DNA from: CAWACC01 sp964390695
GTDB lineage: Bacteria > Chlamydiota > Chlamydiia > Chlamydiales > Parachlamydiaceae
Direction of reading: 5' to 3'
Assembly (NCBI GenBank): GCA_964390695.1
Contig: CAYMKI010000003.1
Span: 1 to 58,606 of the forward strand
DNA length: 58,606 bases
Part shown: in pieces, positions 41,201-48,222 of the stretch
Layout of the letters: each line of letters starts with the position of its first letter
How positions within the stretch are numbered: position 1 is the first letter of the stretch
Notes under the pieces: model-generated
Told to the model about the DNA's origin: nothing
Databases searched by the model: none
What the model saw: the letters and a program-made list of their open reading frames with translations, nothing else
Made by a program: the position numbers and the translations under genes

Positions 41201-42802
41201 TCCCTGAGCTTTACCCCTCAAATTTTGTCTGAACAGAACATCAGCCCCGAGTTGGGCAATGAGGAAAGAACCCGCGGCATTATGGCTTCCTTGGTGGCTA
41301 TAGTGTTAGTGATAGTCGCCATGGTAGGATACTATCGCTTCGCCGGTTTAGTGGCTATTAGCGCCGTGTTGTTCAACATACTCATCATGTGGGGTGTGCT
41401 CCAAAATCTGGATGCTGCCTTGACTTTGCCAGGCATTGCCGGTATTGTTCTCGTGATTGGTATGGCTGTGGATGCCAACGTGCTGGTATTCGAACGCGTC
41501 AGGGAAGAGTTCAAGATTTCCGGCCGTATTTCTTCTGCCTTGCAGGCTGGCTATAGAAAAGCTTTCAGCGCGATTGTCGATTCCAACATCACCACGATCA
41601 TTGCTGCGTTGATCCTGATTCAGTTTGATTCAGGACCGATCAAAGGGTTTGCGGTGACGCTGATCATTGGTATCCTGTCATCCATGTTCACAGCTTTGTT
41701 TATGACGCGCTATTTCTTTGCCGGTTGGGTGCAAAATCCCAATAACAAGCAGCTGACCATGTGCCAGTTTATCGGGCAGACGCACTTTGACTTCTTGGCT
41801 CAAACCAAGAAAGCCATTTCGATATCGCTCATCATCATGGTAGCGGGCGGTGCCTTGTTCTTTACGCAGCTGAAGACGATATTTGGCATGGACTTTACCG
41901 GCGGCTACTCTGCAGTGATAGAGCTGGTGGAAAATCCAGATATTTCTTCGTACCGCCTGGCGGCTTCCGAGTCGTTGTTAGCGCATGGCGCGACTTCGAA
42001 TGATTTCCAAGTCCGCGAGCTGAGCAGGCCCAACCAGCTGCGCATACAATTCAGCACCGGAATGGAAGAAAAAGGACACCCTTTCTATCAGATGCCGCAA
42101 GATCTGCCCGAAGGTAAATATGCGCATGCTTACCAGAGCAACCCCCGTTTGGTATGGTTGGTCAATAGCTTGGCAGAAGGGCGTTTGCAGATTCAACCCA
42201 GCCAGCTGGATTCGCTGGATCGAGACTGGACGGTGATGAGCGGACAATTTTCGGATTCGATGCGGTACAACGCTTTGGTAGGGTTAAGCATAGCCTTGAT
42301 CAGCATCTTGGTGTATATCACCTTGCGATTCGAATTCAAGTTTGCTGTTAGTGCCGTGGTGGGATTGGTGCATGACGTGGTCATTACCGTCGGTGTGTTG
42401 GCCTTGTTCCATAAACTGGGTTTCCCTGTTCAAATCGATCTGCAGGTGATAGGTGCCATTATGACCATTATCGGTTATTCATTGAATGACACCATCATTG
42501 TGTTCGACAGGATCCGTGAAGACATCAAGCTTATGCGCAAGATGAAGTTCAACGAGATCATAAACCACGCCTTGAATGTAACCTTAAGCCGTACGCTGAT
42601 GACTTCAGGCACCACCTTGTTAGTCTTGCTTGCCTTGGTGTTGTTTGGCGGCAAGTCGATCTTTGCCTTCTCATTAGTGATGACTATTGGTGTTATTGTA
42701 GGTACTTTATCCTCGCTGTTTATAGCTTCTCCCGTGCTGCTGTATTTGCATGACCGGGAAGAGCGTTTAGAGAAAGAGGAGCTTAACGCTAAAAAAGCCT
42801 AA
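38225..42802 (+). CDS. secDF: SecD-SecF fusion protein translocase subunit
   Basis: This 1525-residue inner-membrane protein fuses SecD and SecF, which use the proton gradient to complete Sec-dependent export. An N-terminal helix (about 8-27) is followed by a very long periplasmic region; the SecD signature LDLSGGKTVRIGL is near residue 682, the SecD membrane block with GMAVDANVLVFERVREEF near 1080, the SecF start FGMDFTGGYS near 1220, and SecF helices with GYSLNDTIIVFDRIRED near 1425. The fusion is characteristic of chlamydiae (CT448), but about 550 residues between the first helix and the SecD core make it longer than usual, including a coiled-coil-like segment (about 255-320). AGGAAG precedes ATG 38225. 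Confidence 0.95.
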   Translation: MEKQKRWQFYLILAVILLTLYNILPTIFYYSKPLHQPVNEHMAKEVALDITQRVNDLESDSKEWLKSFAKLLRVNATSIEPQAHDPRIIEVSFNSPQEAAVFRRFLPRAGALIPFVPAQLDVDVSAKAFDERKVQVIRRLGIKLNPQEVDKLFTYIPRYDAEGYPTEEFKNLVYDRTAQLAVAFGGQSPTSKIIEALSLAPSSSNQEEWVMAVANEIVDRESALGKNSPILKRYFSGLAKSANPSDAESWIKKYLVRAETLKTKVSSEAEAIITEQKQLKDKGQSLSSEQQQQLAALEGHKASLDKAIALLKANQETIKKSPKPMTLDAAYKLLVSSEKQSGNEENLQTLSLAGQNPYVEALIVDWSNDTITPKFYSDVQKIRLSDTQNEASAYLKEKLNTFVINEIARVSQQADEKIVPQGDGFAVVLDNLTNTTGVLTLNLGYLAKLQAQELTQQLTADWIPEHQDLQRDVYPIRDYELFKKQSAEDQRLGLVTYAPESYDRAPIQGFRPGSLYVIAKGLDPILQKARQTPEAAESKALIEDINQLNALLQQRGFIGYPGSSFGMAPEFSKDYIFELDDYYSFLIQATREDFAVHGSKRFAVLDFSDVEQRILAWNKIQDKKIEDLLKWKEEYYAAQVDINATSHYQVPYPTKNAYWENFKVSFLKYFKGDDRKVLKWGLDLSGGKTVRIGLQDQNGKTVTNPDDLNQAVNELYDRVNKMGVSERTIRIEGNNIILDFPGSQNLSAAELVKASAMYFHIVNEKFSLGNPQMKESVNQFLQNVWNEAVVTNRKDLGSINEIAWRHLGAETQGQELRPRNEYAKMLYDNGLRLPDPKDKAISKAYNDTLSSVGIMRGNEPAEWDGQTHPLLFVFHNYALEGSSLTNIQAGYDPSQGNILTFSIKRAYEGQDKGSGSPRDDFYAWTSQFAEDRIVGTPKEAYTHGYGWRMAVILNGQVISKPALKAALRDGATISGRFSQREINQLAADLKAGSLSFTPQILSEQNISPELGNEERTRGIMASLVAIVLVIVAMVGYYRFAGLVAISAVLFNILIMWGVLQNLDAALTLPGIAGIVLVIGMAVDANVLVFERVREEFKISGRISSALQAGYRKAFSAIVDSNITTIIAALILIQFDSGPIKGFAVTLIIGILSSMFTALFMTRYFFAGWVQNPNNKQLTMCQFIGQTHFDFLAQTKKAISISLIIMVAGGALFFTQLKTIFGMDFTGGYSAVIELVENPDISSYRLAASESLLAHGATSNDFQVRELSRPNQLRIQFSTGMEEKGHPFYQMPQDLPEGKYAHAYQSNPRLVWLVNSLAEGRLQIQPSQLDSLDRDWTVMSGQFSDSMRYNALVGLSIALISILVYITLRFEFKFAVSAVVGLVHDVVITVGVLALFHKLGFPVQIDLQVIGAIMTIIGYSLNDTIIVFDRIREDIKLMRKMKFNEIINHALNVTLSRTLMTSGTTLLVLLALVLFGGKSIFAFSLVMTIGVIVGTLSSLFIASPVLLYLHDREERLEKEELNAKKA

Positions 42803-42822
42803 TCTTTATAGAGTGGACTCTT

Positions 42823-42889
42823 AGGGGCTTTAGGGATGAATCAGGTCATGTGGTTATAGACCTGAAGTCCCTAAAGCCCCTTGTTTTTT
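42823..42889 (+). terminator. Rho-independent terminator after secDF
   Basis: A 15-bp stem (aggggctttaggga with tccctaaagcccct) encloses a second small helix (caggtc/gacctg) and ends in ttgtttttt. It follows the secDF stop by about 20 bases and overlaps an in-frame upstream extension of the next gene, supporting the later start at 42929. Confidence 0.9.
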
Positions 42890-42928
42890 GTATCGAGTAG
42901 AAAAATAGATAATTGTAAGGAAATACAA

Positions 42929-43492
42929 ATGAAAAATAAAATATTTTATGCGTGTATGTGTTTAAGCAGCACACTCGTGGCTCATGATTATTCCAAATTT
43001 CCCAACGAGTTTTTTGACTACCACCTGCAAGCCGCTGTGGATGAAATAGAAGATCAAGACGTTTTCAATCTCATCCAGGAAAACGTCAACAATTTGAAAA
43101 TCGCCGGAGTCTCCGACTATGCCAAACTCGAGCTGTTAAATCTGATCGAAGAGGGTTTTAAAATAGATCGTTTTAACATGGCGAAACTTATCGAAGTTCT
43201 GCAGATAGCGAACGCCTGTGATAATGCCACAGAGGTGTTGATCAAGGCGATAGAGTATCAGTCCGTGATAACCCGGGACCATATGATGAGTCTTTTGGAT
43301 ACGCTTTTGATAGCAAATCCTGCTAACAATGCCACTAAGGTGATCATTAAAGCTATTGAGGAAGGGGTGGAATTCGGTCCTAAAGAACGCCTGCGTTTGG
43401 CGGAGATCAGCCGAACGGCAAATGCAAGAGAAAACGTGGAAAAAATCCGCAAAGCTTTGCATGAAAGAGCCCTTGCGGAAAATGCAGGGTAA
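42929..43492 (+). CDS. Exported helical-repeat protein
   Basis: This 187-residue protein has a short signal peptide (about residues 1-18, MKNKIFYACMCLSSTLVA) and a mature part of about three helical repeats with a 35-residue period. The repeat core is visible in LQIANACDNATEVLIKAIE, LLIANPANNATKVIIKAIE and a degenerate ISRTANARENVEKIRKAL. Repeats of this kind form curved binding surfaces, but no named family is apparent. The start is ATG 42929 after AAGGA; an in-frame upstream start at 42881 lies in the secDF terminator and is rejected. Function is unknown; likely periplasmic or secreted. Confidence 0.72.
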   Translation: MKNKIFYACMCLSSTLVAHDYSKFPNEFFDYHLQAAVDEIEDQDVFNLIQENVNNLKIAGVSDYAKLELLNLIEEGFKIDRFNMAKLIEVLQIANACDNATEVLIKAIEYQSVITRDHMMSLLDTLLIANPANNATKVIIKAIEEGVEFGPKERLRLAEISRTANARENVEKIRKALHERALAENAG

Positions 43493-43690
43493 TCTTTCTA
43501 GAATAGGTAAGCCAAAGCTGTTAGGCCTAGACCCAACATTCGTGTCACCAGCCGCCACTTGGATGAAACATCTACAAACCCAATATCTTAGATCCAGTTG
43601 GTTTTGACGTTCCATCACTATCCACACACAGAGGTATAAAGGACGGCTTAACCGCATTTGAGTTGATGGGTTTTGACGAGGGTTTAGACG

Positions 43691-43719
43691 TTGACATTTA
43701 TAGTTTATTCGGATAAGCT
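43691..43719 (+). promoter_or_regulatory. Candidate promoter for the gene at 43749
   Basis: A perfect TTGACA (43691-43696) is followed after 17 bases by TAAGCT, a weak -10. Transcription would start near 43726, giving a leader of about 23 bases. Confidence 0.35.
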
Positions 43720-43748
43720 TTAGTCCATTTATTATCATGGAGTTAAAT

Positions 43749-44168
43749 ATGTCTGCAATTTCTGATGCAATTAAAAATGTGGTGATGTCAAAAAATGAAA
43801 CCACACAAGTTTTATTATACAGCACCCCTATAATTAGCCAAGTAGTTCGCTTAATTAGAGGGAATTATATATTTGAAATATTAGGGAATAATATCAAAGA
43901 ATCAAATGTTGTTGATTTTTATTTACAAAAAGATAGATATGATCGTTGCCTTAGCAAAGGAGCCTTGATACAATTCGCCGTCGGAACAATTGCCATGATA
44001 GGGTTGCTCCTTTCGTCTCCAACAAGTCCAGTAGTAATTTTAACCTTAGGTGCAACCTGGCTTGGTTTTCATGCCAGTTCAATAAGCCTTCTGTTGGAAA
44101 ATGCAGCCTTTAAGATAGATCTCCTGGCACCTATAATGTCGCTAGCAGGGTACACTATTCGAGGCTAA
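43749..44168 (+). CDS. Small protein with two membrane helices
   Basis: This 139-residue protein is unrecognised. It has a polar N-terminal 70 residues and two or three hydrophobic helices (about 74-92, 95-116 and near the C-terminus), a pattern that could be a bilobed hydrophobic domain of the Inc type, but without a coiled coil. ATG 43749 is preceded by GGAG six bases upstream; an in-frame ATG four codons earlier has no site. Codon use is AT-rich. It is isolated between the secreted repeat protein and the convergent protease gene, separated from the latter by hairpins. Confidence 0.6.
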   Translation: MSAISDAIKNVVMSKNETTQVLLYSTPIISQVVRLIRGNYIFEILGNNIKESNVVDFYLQKDRYDRCLSKGALIQFAVGTIAMIGLLLSSPTSPVVILTLGATWLGFHASSISLLLENAAFKIDLLAPIMSLAGYTIRG

Positions 44169-44196
44169 TTTTATCACCAAAGTTTGCTTTTGGTGT

Positions 44197-44282
44197 CTCA
44201 TCAGCATTATGGGCTGATGAGAGGGCTGTCAAAAAAGTTCAAACTTTTGGTTAGCAGGATGGCAGCCTGAAAGGCCGCCATC
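44197..44282. terminator. Two hairpins between convergent genes
   Basis: The hairpin ctcatcagc/gctgatgag (44197-44221) and the hairpin gatggc-a-gcc/ggc-c-gccatc (44258-44282) lie between the convergent genes at 43749-44168 and 44302-45456. Neither has a long T tract. A terminator role is plausible on position. Confidence 0.45.
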
Positions 44283-44301
44283 ATTCTGTGTCTACTACGG
44301 A

Positions 44302-45456
44302 TTATAAACCTACAGGGATCTGTATGATGTCATCGCCATGGAATCTTTTACGCAATGCCTCTGCAGTGACCGAGATCTCCCAGCCGTGGTAAGGATCACG
44401 CAATCGGACGATATCATTTTTTATCTCATCCACCACGATCACATGACTTCCACATTCTCCGCTGATACTTACGATGGCCGGACCATTTTTTTGGATCGCT
44501 TTTTGCAGTTCCGATAAGTTTTTGATATTTGTGAACTTAGGCGTGAGACCAGCCTTTCTGATATCGGCGTCTATATCAGTGTCATTTCCCAGGTTTCGCG
44601 ATATTAAAGCTTGCACATCGCACTTGCCGCCCCAGTCGACAATCAGCATGGCAGCAGCGGCAGCCGTACATCCTCTCACGGCCTGCTGTTGTATGATGGC
44701 TTTGCCATATTGTGAATATTCGACGTATACGTCTGGATTTTGTATACCAAAGAGGTTATCAAGAAGAGGGGTTGGATGGGACTTGGGTGAAGAGCCTGCA
44801 CCAATTAAGGTCTTTTTCACAACGGGATGCACCATTAAGATCTCATCGTCTTGGAATAAGAGGCCCTCTCCGTGAACACTGACGACTTGGTTGTTATGGT
44901 CTAACTTCACAGTGTCAAACTTCGATATAGGGGGATATTTGCGATTTTTTAGGGCATCCAGGTGCTTATTATCAGAGGGTTTTGAGTCTGGAACGGCTTG
45001 TTTTTGGGTCGGAACCTTGGCATCTAAGGCCACTTTGTGTAGTGATTTATAGATGGCTAGAATATCCATTTGATGTGCCTGATGGAGACTCTCCAAATGC
45101 GCGCTAACGGATTTAAGTTGTTGTGTATGGTAACCCGACTTTTGAAATCGGATATAAAGATTATGAAGTTCGCGAGCGGTTTTCTCTGCGGAAGAGGGGT
45201 TTTGCAAATGGGCGGAGCGGATCATAAATTTGCAAAGACTTTGCTTGTTGAGGTAGAAGGATTTACCTTGCAGTTTGATTTGAGTGGCAAAACCTAACTG
45301 TTTTAAAATAGCACCGATAATAGAGCTATAGCATCGGACACCTGCACCTTTTTGCTCGATGGTATTTTGGAAAATAGCTTGGTTGAGAGACTCTATAGGA
45401 TTCTGTGAAATGTAGACTCTATCTTCCATCCACCCTTTGGATTTGATATAATTCAT
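44302..45456 (-). CDS. C39-like papain-fold cysteine protease, candidate effector
   Basis: This 384-residue protein has an unrecognised N-terminal helical region (1-150), a linker, a beta-rich segment (about 180-220) and a C-terminal C39-like (peptidase_C39_2 type) domain. The catalytic triad is readable: Cys263 in QQQAVRGCTAAAAAML, His338 in GECGSHVIVVDE and Asp354 in VRLRDPYHGW, with a Gln at 257-258 as possible oxyanion residue. There is no ABC transporter fused, so it is not a bacteriocin-processing exporter, and no signal peptide. AGGAG lies five bases before ATG 45456. Location in an accessory segment next to a dispersed repeat suggests a host-directed protease. Fold confidence is good; target unknown. 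Confidence 0.78.
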   Translation of the reverse strand: MNYIKSKGWMEDRVYISQNPIESLNQAIFQNTIEQKGAGVRCYSSIIGAILKQLGFATQIKLQGKSFYLNKQSLCKFMIRSAHLQNPSSAEKTARELHNLYIRFQKSGYHTQQLKSVSAHLESLHQAHQMDILAIYKSLHKVALDAKVPTQKQAVPDSKPSDNKHLDALKNRKYPPISKFDTVKLDHNNQVVSVHGEGLLFQDDEILMVHPVVKKTLIGAGSSPKSHPTPLLDNLFGIQNPDVYVEYSQYGKAIIQQQAVRGCTAAAAAMLIVDWGGKCDVQALISRNLGNDTDIDADIRKAGLTPKFTNIKNLSELQKAIQKNGPAIVSISGECGSHVIVVDEIKNDIVRLRDPYHGWEISVTAEALRKRFHGDDIIQIPVGL

Positions 45457-45620
45457 ATAGCTCCTAGTTTAAATTATTATTAACATAAATTATATAAAAC
45501 AAAACTATAAATGAAATATGTTTAAAATTCAATGTAAAAAAAATATATAAAAAACGAATCAGATTCCACACCACCCCTAAAGTATATAACTCGAGTTTTG
45601 GATAAGCATCGCCATTATAT

Positions 45621-45945
45621 AAGCAACAACTTAAAATTGCGCGCGAAGCGCACAATTTTAGCGCTGTCATTCAAACCCGTCGGGTTTGAATGAACCCTCT
45701 GAGCATCAGCGACTCTGCAAATCTGTGTTTGAAATATAACACGATGATTCATGCTATTTCTCGATAGGGGGAACTGAAAGCAGCTGTTTCGTTCTGTGAG
45801 GCACTCATTGCTGCAGACTCTTTGTTATCTGCCTCTGTGTGCTCTGTGGGCTCTGTGGTTCAAATCTTTTCACACTACTCTCGCTGATCTCAGCGGTTCA
45901 AAACCTTTCATTCGGGATTAGGATAAGGAATTTAAAACAATATGG
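45621..45945. repeat. Dispersed repeat copy D joined to inverted-repeat module
   Basis: 45621-45866 contains the right two-thirds of the repeat found at 12708-13149 and 29657-30185, including the aaaattgcgc hairpin (45633-45659) and a perfect 12-bp hairpin cattcaaacccg/cgggtttgaatg (45668-45692). It continues without break into 45861-45945, which matches 18030-18083 directly and 17271-17360 in inverted orientation. The rest of the gene-free stretch 45457-45986 is AT-rich with no gene. Confidence 0.85.
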
Positions 45946-45986
45946 GCAAGGGCATCGGCAAGGAGATTGATTACGCCTAAGATCTA

Positions 45987-46739
45987 TTAATTTTTCACTG
46001 GAGTAGTGTGCATAGCTTGAATTCGCTGCATAGCATCCGGATGAGGATAGGTCTTGATGAAATCTAAGATTTTACGAGCGCTCTCTGCGGGCGTGAGTTG
46101 AGACACATCTAACACCAGATCGTAGATCATGCCTTGATGTACCTGATGGTAGTGGCTGCGAGCATGTCCAACGGGTGAGGTGCCGCGTTTTTTCTCTCGT
46201 TCTTCCAGCACTGATAGAGGGGCTTTAATACCTATCAGATAGACTTTGGTGGATTTTAAGGCCTCGACGAGATCTGGCAGCCATTGGGGCTTATATAGGA
46301 TATAGTCTACAATTTCATTATTGCCTTTCTGTGCGTACGCTGCAATGGCACGGTGCATGCCTGCGATGACTTTGTCTCCTGCCGGGCCGATTTCTAGGGG
46401 AACGATTTGATGTCCCTCTGCGTCGGATTTCAGCTGAATGCCGCGGATGAAGATGCCATCAGGCGTGTATTGTTGAAGTTCTTTAGTTTTTTCGAAGGAC
46501 GAGAGGTCTGGTGTGGGCAGTAAGGCATCGAAAAAGGTGTCTATGCCTACCTTTAGATAAAGGGTTGAGGCTTGTTTTTGAATTTCATTTTGGATGCTGG
46601 ATTTACCCGAGGCAGAGGGGCCGTTCAAAATGATGACTATTCCTTCTGAGTTTTGGGGAGAAAGCGTTGCATCGGCGTGAATAAAAAACATTTGAAGAAA
46701 TATAAGCGGTAATAAATAAATCAAAAACTTTGAATGCAT
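45987..46739 (-). CDS. Exported P-loop kinase, chloramphenicol-phosphotransferase-like
   Basis: This 250-residue protein has an apparent signal peptide (1-24, cleavage near ADA-T) followed by a P-loop kinase domain: IIILNGPSASGKSS (Walker A at 40-48), KVGIDTFFDALLP, a central GMHRAIAAYAQKGNNEIVDYIL strand, and VYLIGIKAPLSVLEEREKKRG as lid/base-binding region. The domain resembles chloramphenicol 3-O-phosphotransferase (CPT) and related small kinases. A kinase with a signal peptide is odd, since ATP is scarce outside the cytoplasm, unless the protein reaches the host. No ribosome site precedes ATG 46739; no internal start would both remove the signal and keep the domain well placed except a later non-ATG codon. 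Substrate unknown. Confidence 0.75.
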   Translation of the reverse strand: MHSKFLIYLLPLIFLQMFFIHADATLSPQNSEGIVIILNGPSASGKSSIQNEIQKQASTLYLKVGIDTFFDALLPTPDLSSFEKTKELQQYTPDGIFIRGIQLKSDAEGHQIVPLEIGPAGDKVIAGMHRAIAAYAQKGNNEIVDYILYKPQWLPDLVEALKSTKVYLIGIKAPLSVLEEREKKRGTSPVGHARSHYHQVHQGMIYDLVLDVSQLTPAESARKILDFIKTYPHPDAMQRIQAMHTTPVKN

Positions 46740-46927
46740 AAAACTTTGGTTGGTTGAGGGCTTATTCTGCTAATTTAGGATGAAATTCTCTTCGATGCAA
46801 TATTTTTTTAAATTCATCATATATATTACAAAACACCGTTATGATCAAATCACCCATTGATAAGTCTTAGCAATCCTGTTTTGTTTCTTTCAAACACAAT
46901 GAGCGGCCATGTCGTTTGTTGATGCGT

Positions 46928-47995
46928 CTAATTAGCATACACATTGGCGATATAATTGGACAAATCTTTTTGGCTAGGGGGGGGACAAGGCGTATATCCC
47001 TTAAAAATTGATTTCAGCAGTGCATCTAAACTGTCATGTGTGTCTTGTTTTACGAACTCAGGGTCTGATGGGTTTCCGAGTTTCCATGATATGCGGTTTC
47101 CGGCTCTGATAATTTGCGTGATGCGGGTGTTGTAAAGTTGATTAGCATCATTTTTTTTATAAGATACCACAGCCGTGAAATATCTTGTTTCTAGGAGGGA
47201 ATCTACCTTGTTCACCACAGTGGAGCTGGGACGGATTAAATATTGCCGGGATTTAAGGTGATCTTCGCAATATTTGACTGCGAAGTCTGTCAGGTTATAG
47301 TTAGGGATGTTGTATTGGCTGATGATTTCGGTGGCCTGTTGGAGTCCCTCCGAAAGAGCTTGACCATGGAAGGCTGTGCAATTAGTTATCTCTTCGGGAT
47401 AATAGGCGTCTTCTTGGGATTTCAGCAGAGTTTTGGCGATGTTAACAAACTGCGAAGTGGTAGAAGGCGAAGCGTTGCTTTGATGAGCAGAAGGTTGGAT
47501 TAATGTGTTGAGTTTTTTGTATAGGTGGGGTTTATCTTTTAATACAAATGGTGCATTCCAAAATACTAAGAGGATTTTACTGAATTGAGACAGCGCGGAA
47601 ATTTGAGCGGGATTGGGTGTGTTTTCGGCATTCAAAATGCGGGTGATGGCATAAGAGCCGACCCTCAGCTTTTCCGCATCTGGTAGGTCCTTTATGATCG
47701 AAACATCTTGATAAGAGTGGATAAGAGTTTGAATATCCGGACCTAGGTGAAGGATTTGTAGTAAGATATCACTGTTATCAATGGCTTTCACTACAGGATT
47801 TTCGCTAAGGTTATGGGCGACCAGTGTGGATTTAAAATGCAATAAAGCCTGGGCCTGATGGGGTTTAAGATGTCTTAACCCGATGATCATCACGTTAAGG
47901 AGCTTATTTTGCACCTCTTGCCTAATAGAGGGGGGGGCTTCCGACAAAAGAGAATGTGTATAAGTGTTCAAAAGAGTGATTAGATTATATGACAT
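46928..47995 (-). CDS. Uncharacterised protein
   Basis: This 355-residue protein is not recognised. It is mostly helical in the first 230 residues and ends with a mixed alpha/beta part (about 235-345) containing YLIRPSSTVVNKVDSLLETRYFTAVVSYKKND, where the RPSS..YFTAVVSYK wording is reminiscent of an SH2-like strand pattern; I regard that as suggestive only. No signal peptide or membrane helix is present. AGGAT lies six bases before ATG 47995. It stands alone in an AT-rich accessory segment next to the secreted kinase and the ankyrin gene, so a host-directed function is possible. Confidence 0.65.
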   Translation of the reverse strand: MSYNLITLLNTYTHSLLSEAPPSIRQEVQNKLLNVMIIGLRHLKPHQAQALLHFKSTLVAHNLSENPVVKAIDNSDILLQILHLGPDIQTLIHSYQDVSIIKDLPDAEKLRVGSYAITRILNAENTPNPAQISALSQFSKILLVFWNAPFVLKDKPHLYKKLNTLIQPSAHQSNASPSTTSQFVNIAKTLLKSQEDAYYPEEITNCTAFHGQALSEGLQQATEIISQYNIPNYNLTDFAVKYCEDHLKSRQYLIRPSSTVVNKVDSLLETRYFTAVVSYKKNDANQLYNTRITQIIRAGNRISWKLGNPSDPEFVKQDTHDSLDALLKSIFKGYTPCPPPSQKDLSNYIANVYAN

Positions 47996-48222
47996 AATGA
48001 TCCTAAAAAATTTATAATTGTTATGTTCTCCATTATTGTATAAATAAATTCATTTTAAACAAACAGATATTTTAGATGGTGATTTTATGAATGTGATTAT
48101 GTTTATTTTGATTTATTGATTGTTGATATATAAAAATAATTTTAACTATTTCTTTATTATTACTTTATAATTTTTGCTTATAATAAATAATGTAATTTAT
48201 TTATATAATAAGGTTGTTATAA

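Noticed and set aside
43136..43825. Minus-strand open frame of 229 codons
   Set aside because: It runs antisense to the secreted repeat gene and the start of 43749-44168, both of which have ribosome sites and protein-like composition; the antisense product is His/Cys/Arg-rich and shows no domain.
45987..46739. Chloramphenicol resistance gene
   Set aside because: The kinase fold resembles CPT, but there is a signal peptide and no evidence for the specific substrate; resistance would be over-interpretation.
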